Source: Takakia lepidozioides
Lineage: Eukaryota > Streptophyta > Takakiopsida > Takakiales > Takakiaceae
Length of the DNA: 64,000 nt
Reading direction: 5' to 3'
NCBI GenBank assembly: GCA_030704615.1
Contig: CM060731.1
Span: 5,890,001-5,954,000, forward strand
Below, piece by piece: positions 57,408 through 64,000 of this stretch. The notes beneath the pieces were generated by a model. The model saw nothing but the letters and a program-made list of their open reading frames with translations, was not told the origin of the DNA and made no database searches. A program made the translations under genes and the position numbers. Within the stretch, counting starts at the first letter, position 1; each line of letters opens with the position of its first letter.

Positions 57408-58869
57408 ATGGGGTCGGGCAAGCCAAAGCAAAAGCGGAACGGCCCAAAAGATGATGATCCTGGTGAGCCCGATGGGGGCGACGTGTCACCGAGAGTTTGG
57501 CGGGACGTTGAAAGACGTGTTGAAGGCGGCTAATGCCACTTCCACTAAGGCAAAGTTTAAGGTGAAGCCTAAGGAACCCGGCACCTTCGAGGGCGTTCGA
57601 AATCGGAAGGCACTCAACACCTAGCTCCTGGAGCTAGAGCAGTACTTCTGGGCGGCCAAGTTGAGTGACGAGGATCGGGTGGAAGTGGCTCCCACCTATT
57701 TGAGGGGCTATGCTCAACAATGGTGGCAGAAACGCCTTCACGACCGAGGCCCAAGCCCGGAAACCTTGAACTGGAGTGGGTTCAAGGAATTGATGAAGAG
57801 ACAGTTTGTGCCCCTCAACGCGTCCTGGCTTGCCCGGGACAAGATGAGGAATTTGAAGCAAACAGATGACATTCGGGGGTATGTCCAGGCTTTCAATGTG
57901 CTGTTGCTCGAAGTCGCGGACATGGCAGAACCAGAAATGGTCTTCAACTTTGTGGCGGGACTGGCCCCATGGGCCAGACGGAAGTTGGAGGAGAAGCCAC
58001 CCAAGACTTTGAATGAAGCAATTGAGAGGGCTGAATGTTTCTCGGATGTCCCTAGGGGTGAGAAACAAGGCCGTACGGAGCTGAACCACAAGAAGACCCG
58101 GCGGGAAGGTGACTCCTTCCGACCGGAAAAGAAGTGGGATAGGCCACACGGCGATAATGGCACGTGGAAATCGAAGGGAGGGCCTTCACACGTCAAGGCG
58201 GCACCCGGTGCTTCGAAAGGAAAAGCGGGTGGAGCGGCTTATGGCGGACAGAAGGCGACCTTTGATGGAGTGTGTTTCAATTGCGGGGAGCCCGGGCACA
58301 TGGCCAAGAAGTGCACGAAGCCCCGGCAATTGAACATGACTCGGGCGACCACGGAGCTGTCGGAAGATACCATCAGTCGCTTGGTGGAAGCGATGGTCGC
58401 CAGGACTTGCAAGGTAGGCAACTATTCTTGTGAGTTGTATCAGGAAACTGGCGCCCTGCGTAAAGGGAGTCAGTTATTGTTCGTGGATGGGATAATATCC
58501 AGAACTAATGTGTCGTTGTTGGTGGACACAGGAGCGTCGCACTCCTTCATGACACCGGCGGCGGCACAAAAGCTGGGACTCCCGACAAGTGACGTGGGGG
58601 CCTCTATTGAGGTGCGTTCTGCCAAAGGAGAACCACAGTTGGCGACAAGGTTGGCGTTTAATGTTCATCTTCAACTCGGGAGTTGGGAGGGACGTGAGAA
58701 CTTCACCATCTGCGAGATCGATGGAGTAGATCTCATTTTGGGGATGACCTTTCTGAGTAAATCCGGAGCGGTCATAGATGGCCGCAAGAGAGTAATCACA
58801 CTGCCATGTGGGAATGGTGGCGAGGTCTTACGAGTGTCGGAAACGCCCAAATCCGTGGAGGGCGAATAA
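57408..58869 (+). pseudogene. gag and protease of chromovirus 2
   Basis: Starts MGSGKPKQKRNGPKDDD. About 160 bp present in chromovirus 1 are missing after DVSPR and shift the frame. FEGVRNRKALNT is cut by TAG (57622-57624). From 57661 the frame is open for 402 codons: LRGYAQQWWQKRLHD, FVPLNASWLARDKMRN, the CCHC knuckle CFNCGEPGHMAKKC (about 58275), and the aspartic protease with LLVDTGASHSFM (58515-58550) and DLILGMTFLS. It ends in TAA at 58867. Confidence 0.93.
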
Positions 58870-58922
58870 ACCTTCTGTCAGCAAGGGAGTGGGCCGTGGA
58901 GGAGGCACACGAACCCTAGTTT

Positions 58923-59935
58923 TTGCTTTACATTAGAGAAGTGAAGGGAGAAGGCGATGGGGAGCCGAGCCCAGATTGGATTAAGGGGATTTTGGAGAAA
59001 TACCAAGATGTGATGCCGGAGGATTTACCAAGCAGCTTGCCACCGCGAAGAGGAGTTGACCACAAGATTGAGGTGATACCGGGATCGGAACCGCCTGCCA
59101 AGGCGCCCTACCGGTTGAGCCACAGAGAGTTGGTCGAGCTGAAGACTTAGCTCAAGGATCTAATGTCAAAGGGGTACATCCGGCCGAGTAAGTCACCTTA
59201 CGGAGCCCCGGTGCTATTCGCAGACAAGAAGGATGGGACGCTGCGGATGTGTGTTGATTACAGGGCTCTGAATAAGGTGACTATCAAAAACCGGTACCCT
59301 TTGCCAAGGATCGACGACCTCTTCGATCGGTTGGCAGGAGCCAAGTATTTCAGCCGGATCGACTTGCGCTCCGGCTATCATCAAATTCGGGTGGCGGAAG
59401 GAGATGAGGAGAAGACCGCGTGCAGGACAAGGTATGGTTCATATGAGTTCTTGGTGATGCCTTTTGGGCTCACCAATGCACCAGCGACCTTTAGCACGCT
59501 GATGAACAGCCTTTTTCAGGAGTGGTTGGATGACTTTGTGATCGTGTACATCGACGACATCTTGGTGTACTCGAAAACAAAGGAGGAGCACCTGGAGCAC
59601 CTCAAAAGGGTGTTCCAAAGGTTGCGGGAAGGGAAGCTGTACGCCAAAGCTTCAAAGTGCGAATTCGGGGTCACGAAAGTGGAGTTCTTGGGGCATGTGA
59701 TTACACAGGATGGGATCAAAATGGATGACAGAAAGGTGAGGGCGATCTTGGACTGGGAGCCTCCGACCTCGGTCCCGGGAGTGCGATCCTTCCTAGGACT
59801 TGCCTCCTATTACCGAAAGTATGTGAGAAATTTCGCCAAGATCGCGGGGCCGCTGTCGGACCTTCTGTGTAAATCCAAAGTCTGGGTATGGAACACATTT
59901 TGTGGCCAAGCTTTTGCTGAATTGAAGCTCCAGTC
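58923..59935 (+). pseudogene. Reverse transcriptase of chromovirus 2
   Basis: Frame-shifted relative to the protease. It begins PDWIKGILEKYQDVMPEDLP; a TAG at 59148-59150 interrupts VELKT. Then the palm motifs follow in order: [62 protein letters not shown], the catalytic [12 protein letters not shown] (59540-59575), [32 protein letters not shown] small deletion shifts the frame before RNase H. Confidence 0.95.
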
Positions 59936-60400
59936 TTGAAAATCCCGGAGTTCGATCGTCCATTTGAGATTCATACAGATGCGTCGAACTTCGCGATTGG
60001 GGGTGTACTTATGCAAGATGGACGTCCAGTGGCTTACGAAAGTAAGAAACTGAATGAAGTGGAGCGACGGTGGCCTACGCACGAAAAAGAGATGAAGGCG
60101 GTGGTGCATTGCCTTGAGCTTTGGCGCCACTATGTTGGTTCCAACCCAGTGAAGGTGTTCACGGACAATGTCACGGTGAAGTATTTTGCCATGCAGCCCA
60201 AGTTGTCCCCAAAACAACTTAGGTGGCAAGATACTTTGGCGGTGTTCGACGTGGATATCCAGTACAAACCGGGACGAAACAACGTGGTGGCCGATGCTTT
60301 AAGTAGAAAGCAGCAGCTCTTGTTGGTGTACAAGGGCGAGACGGCGCTCCAAAGGAAGATCCGAAGGCTTGCCGGAAGGATGAGCTGGCGAAGGCCGTGA
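59936..60400 (+). pseudogene. RNase H of chromovirus 2
   Basis: FEIHTDASNFAIGGVLMQ carries the first catalytic Asp; EKEMKAVVHCLELWRHY the Glu; KVFTDNVTVKYF the second Asp; RNNVVADALSRK the last. It ends with an early stop after MSWRRP, caused by an indel before the integrase. Confidence 0.93.
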
Positions 60401-61795
60401 TGCAGGACTTGAGGATGGGGGTTAAATCGCAATTCCACTTGCAATGGACTGCTCCGGTATAAGCAAAAACGTCTCTACGTGCCAAAGGGAGGGATCAGAG
60501 ATAGCCTCTTGAGAGAATGCCATGATAGCCCGCTTGCGGGCCACGGCGGAGCCAAGCGCACTGCGGCACTCTTGAAGAAAGAGTATTTCTGGCCCAAACT
60601 GAGGGAGGAGGCAGAGGAGTATGTCAAGACATGCACCACATGCCAACAAAACCGGAGCGAGTACAAAAAGCAAGCGGGGCTGTTACAACCCTTGCCGATT
60701 CCAGAGGGGACTTGGGAAAGCGTCTCGATGGATTTCATGACTGCTATGCCGCTGTCAAAAGGATTCGATGCAATCATGGTGGTGGTAGATAGGTTCAGTA
60801 AAATGGGCCATTTCATCCCCACCAAGGAGACGGCAACGGCGCAGGAGACAGGGCGACTTTACTTCGCCCACGTCTTAAAGCATCATGGAGTCCCGAAGGA
60901 TATTGTCTCGGACCGCGATCCAAAGTTTACGAGTAAATTCTGGAGAGCACTTTGGAAGAAGATGGGGACGAGGCTGAAGATGAGCACCGCCTTCCGACCT
61001 ACGACGGACGGCCAAACAGAAAGAGTGAATTCCGTAGTGAAGCAATTCTTGCGGAATTACGTGTCGGCAGACCAATCAGACTGGATGGAACACTTAGACG
61101 CGGCAGAGTTCTGTTATAATAACACAGAACACTCCGCAACGGGAGTTTCCCCTTTCGTATTGGTCTATGGAAAAGCACCTCTGGTGCCGACAAGTTGGGC
61201 CGCCCAGGACGTTGAGGAACCGGCAGTAGCGGCGGTACTGGAAGAACGCGAGCGTTTGTTGAAGCTCGCAAAGTACAACATTGCCAAAGCCAGGAAACGG
61301 TATGAAAGGCAGGCGAATCGGAAGCGGAGGGAAGTGAAGTTTGAGGCAGGCACAGAGGTCTGGTTGAACATCAAGAATTTCCGACTACCTCCGGAAGTGA
61401 GTCCGAAGTTCGTACCTCCGTATGCGGGACCCTTTCGCATTCGGAAGGTTATGAATGAGGATGTGTATGAATTGGAGCTGCCGGCAAACAGCAAGGTGCA
61501 CCCAATATTCCATGTCTCCCTTTTGAAGCCTTACTTCAAAGATGAAGCGCGTCCGAATCGGCATCAAGTGTTGCGTCCGCCACCTATGCTGTTGGATCAT
61601 GAAAATGAACCTGAGTACGAGGTGGAGGCAATACTTAAGTCGAGGAGGTTCAAGAACCGAGAAACGGAGTATCTCGTCAAATGGAAGGGCTATCATCATG
61701 TGGAGGCATCTTGGGTGCGTGCCTCAGAAATGGGAAACGCATCCGAGGCGGTTGCAACTTTCGAAGGGCGACCTCAAAAGCGGAAGAAACGTTGA
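60401..61795 (+). pseudogene. Integrase with C-terminal chromodomain, chromovirus 2
   Basis: The HHCC zinc finger is ECHDSPLAGHGG ... KTCTTCQQN. The catalytic core has VSMDFMTAMPLSKGF, DIVSDRDPKFTSKFW and RPTTDGQTERVN, giving the D-D-35-E set. The GPY/SH3-like end reads PYAGPFRIRKVMNEDVYELE and HPIFHVSLLKPYF, and the chromodomain reads EYEVEAILKSRRF, TEYLVKWKGYHH, SWVRASEMG (61612-61740), followed by a basic tail. The frame is open from about 60470. In live elements it joins cDNA into chromatin recognised by the chromodomain. Confidence 0.96.
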
Positions 61796-61797
61796 TG

Positions 61798-62701
61798 GGG
61801 ACATCAACCTTGGAGCGTGGGGGAGGAAATGCATGCTTAGCCCGGCTTAGCTAGCTTAGGAATCCGATTACAAAAACTTGTATTGTACAAAAATTTGTTA
61901 TAAAGGAAATGGGTTCCAAATGTTGTGCGTCCTATTTTGTTTGGAATGGTGATGCATGGTATGGTTGGCTAGTGTGTAGAATGCATGCTAGCTTATAAAA
62001 GTGGGAGAGGTAAATTGGGTTAATCGTGTGTTTGCGTAGTGCCGAAATCGGGTGACCCCCATCCAAGGGGCAAGGAAACTTGCGACTTCTTTGGGAGTTC
62101 ACGTGCTAGTGCGCACCTGGCGCGTGCGCGTACTATAACTGCGCTACCGAGGGGGTTGCCTTGTAGTGCGGGCTAACGCGGAAGCTACGTGCTTCCGTTC
62201 ACGTACTATAATCGTGTAGCCTCGGGACGAAGTCGTAGTTCGGCTTCGGCGTGTTCTCGTACCTCAAGCCAGCATTCCAAGGCGGACCCAATTGTAGTGA
62301 TTGGGGCGCACGGTTGGTTCAAGGTTATCTTCCTAGTCAAAGAGGGTTCGAGGTGAACCCTTGCTCAAGATAATGCCAAAAGCGGCATCATGAGCGGTCG
62401 CAAGCAATGTTGTTGCAGTAAGGCGATTCGATCCTCGGGGAGGATCGTTCCTTGGCCTTGAAGTAGGCCAAGAAGAGTGCACTGGGAGGAGCTGGAGAGG
62501 CTCCACCCTTGGCCGGGACTTGGAGGAAGTCGGCCGAACTAGCTAGTGGAGAGTAGAGTCAAGTGTGGGGTTTGGTTCTTTGCCATGGGACGCCATGGTG
62601 CGGAAACAAACTCCTTGATGTGGGACGCCACAACTTGGATGTTCGTTTCTACAAAATGGACAAGTCGATGAGGACATCGACTCCCTGTTGGTAGGGGTGT
62701 G
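61798..62701 (+). other. Long 3' noncoding region of chromovirus 2
   Basis: About 900 bp before the 3' LTR, clearly conserved with 7552-8459. It contains two related blocks, GTACTATAACTGCGCTACCG and GTACTATAATCGTGTAGCC, and the hairpin GGAAGCTACGTGCTTCC. No convincing coding frame. The last bases before the LTR (GGTAGGGGTGTG) may be a short purine tract. Confidence 0.75.
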
Positions 62702-63426
62702 TGTCGCGGCCCTTCGCCTTGAGGGCAGGGGGTCGGGACACATGAGGGGCTGCCCCTGTAGTGGGGGCATCGGCAGTGATAGGTATGGGGGGCTGAAGCA
62801 CCCTTGAGTGCCCAAGGCACTCAAGGAGGCGGAGGCGCTCACTAGGTGGAGCCCCGCACACCGGGTTGCGGTGGGGGTGGCTCCACAAGGGGTGGTGGTA
62901 GCTTAGCGGGACTTAGTGGGGGTGGCATAGGACTCACCATGGGGGCGGAGACCTCGTGGTGGGAGTCGTGGGGAGTCTTGGGACTCATCACGGTCCATAG
63001 GGGCCGTGATGAGTGGCCAAGACTCACCGCGACTCATCACCGGGAGTCGAGGGTTTTCGTGGTGGTTCGCCATAAAATGGCATGGCTGGTTATGAAACCC
63101 CCACGGACAGCTACAGAAGTATATATAGGGAGTAGTAACCCCGAGAACGGTGCAAGCCCGTTGGTGACCAAAAACTAGTGAGTAAGCGAACGAGCCGGAA
63201 AACGACCAAAGAGTGGGGAGCTGTTCCGGACTGCCATCTACCAAAGGGAATTCTCCTAGTCCCAAATAGGTGGAGGGTTTAGAGGGAAGCGAAGGGGGAC
63301 CGTTATGTCCCGGTGAGCAGCCGAAGCTCCAAGTTGGCCCGGGCGGCCAGGTTGGGAGTCAGGCGCGCGCATCAAAGCGAGTAACTATGACTTGAAGGGG
63401 AGCTTACCGAAGTGAGATGCGCGACA
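62702..63426 (+). repeat. 3' LTR of chromovirus 2
   Basis: 725 bp, nearly identical to the 5' LTR, ending GCGACA before CATTG. Confidence 0.95.
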
Positions 63427-63549
63427 CATTGGCCAGCAACGGCTACCCACACAGGCGATCGAAAATGACTGGGGCTAGAAGGGCTTGACAGAGAAGGTGC
63501 CACGACATCACGGGAAGAAATTGTGCTAAAACCACCGCCGTCCTAAAAC

Positions 63550-63805
63550 CACCGACCTTGGTATTTCGGCGCCAAAATTCCCAAGGGCAGTGTGCTAAAG
63601 TGGTGTTTTGAAGACATCCACCGGGGTATTTCGGTGTCGAAATTTCCTTTTGACGAAATACCCAAGTGGAATGTGCTGAAGTGCCTTGTGCTGAAGGCTT
63701 CCATCGTGATATTTTGGTGCAGTAATTCTTTCGTGGAATTTTATAAGGCCCATATTATGAAGGCGCACATTGGGCTATTTCGGCGCCGAAATTCCCAATA
63801 GGAAT
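63550..63805. repeat. Palindrome array D (TTTCGGCGCCAAAATT class)
   Basis: Four units at about 63561, 63627, 63707 and 63775, each preceded by a (G)TATTTCGG or GCTATTTCGG left arm, with a period of about 65-80 bp and spacers sharing GTGCTxAAG. Same GGCGCC-centred class as B and C. Removing chromovirus 2 would place this array near small-family copy 4. Confidence 0.85.
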
Positions 63806-64000
63806 GTTAGAAACGGCAGGGTTTTCATGGCTTCAAGTTCGCGGTTCGCTGGTGTGCATAAATTACTTGTAGGGTTATTTACTTAAGTTTGAGTCTATTC
63901 TGCTTTTATTATTACATTGTGGTTAGCGAAAGAAATGTAGGGAATCGGACATGCAGTCTGAACACAATGATTTTTGAAATCGTTAATATTTTCATTAAGT
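63806..64000. other. Window end, AT-rich, nothing recognised
   Basis: No gene or repeat is supported in the final 195 bp. Confidence 0.5.

Larger units (their letters stand above)
56622..63431 (+). mobile_element. Ty3/gypsy chromovirus 2 with CATTG target duplication
   Basis: LTRs at 56627-57352 and 62702-63426, both TGTCGCGGCC... to ...GACA, flanked by CATTG at 56622-56626 and 63427-63431. The two LTRs differ at only a few positions, which suggests a fairly recent insertion, yet the coding part already has a gag deletion, stops and frameshifts. Order gag-knuckle-protease-RT-RNase H-integrase-chromodomain identifies a plant chromovirus. It is the same family as chromovirus 1. Confidence 0.97.

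Overview
The window looks like nuclear DNA of a land plant or a close streptophyte relative. It has long introns with GT-AG borders, a plant-type MLN51/Barentsz gene, PLS-type PPR pseudogenes and Ty3/gypsy chromoviruses primed by initiator tRNA-Met. Gene density is very low and most of the DNA is transposons in various states of decay. Species cannot be named from sequence alone; abundant PPR debris would suit a bryophyte, lycophyte or fern, but a charophyte alga is not excluded.

Layout. 1-2.54 kb: minus-strand MULE-like transposase pseudogene cut by the window edge. 2.64-3.84 kb: about 22 near-perfect palindromes (core AAATGCGG/CCGCATTT) in a roughly 210 bp higher-order repeat. 4.17-13.75 kb: a plus-strand multi-exon pseudogene joining a ParB/sulfiredoxin-like domain (DGNHR motif) to a C-terminal region resembling a permuted N6/N4 amino-methyltransferase; a chromovirus (6.84-11.29 kb) sits inside one exon. 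13.89-14.79 kb: a second palindrome array of the same class. 15.0-16.7 kb: two diverged copies of an unrecognised ~190-residue protein family. 17-22.4 kb: PPR pseudogene and three terminal-inverted-repeat elements (two TTAA-flanked, one hAT MITE with an 8 bp duplication). 23-26.5 kb: a possible Cys-containing multi-exon gene. 28.0-33.9 kb: intact nine-exon MLN51 gene on the minus strand, the only clearly intact host gene. 34.7-36.9 kb: PIF/Harbinger-like element and a C-rich repeat block. 37.6-38.9 kb: transposase N-terminal fragment followed by another, unrelated palindrome array. 39.6-46.6 kb: a second composite of transposase pieces, a fragment of the ParB-type gene, GGCGCC-centred palindrome arrays and a third copy of the small family. 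47.7-49.8 kb: coiled-coil gag-like ORF. 50-53.6 kb: PPR remnants with a tandemly amplified 72-residue module. 54-55.4 kb: minisatellites and a LINE ORF start with a 2A-like motif. 55.5-63.8 kb: fourth small-family copy, a complete chromovirus with CATTG target duplication, and a last palindrome cluster.

How the parts may fit: in at least two places a SWIM-finger MULE-like transposase, a ParB-type gene, a small Cys-rich gene and arrays of ~20 bp palindromes occur together. The arrays resemble the subterminal repeats of large DNA transposons, and their sequence differs by locus while the architecture stays the same. I infer a family of large composite mobile elements carrying ParB/methyltransferase-like cargo. 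This association is the main candidate for something undescribed; the copies here are all degraded.
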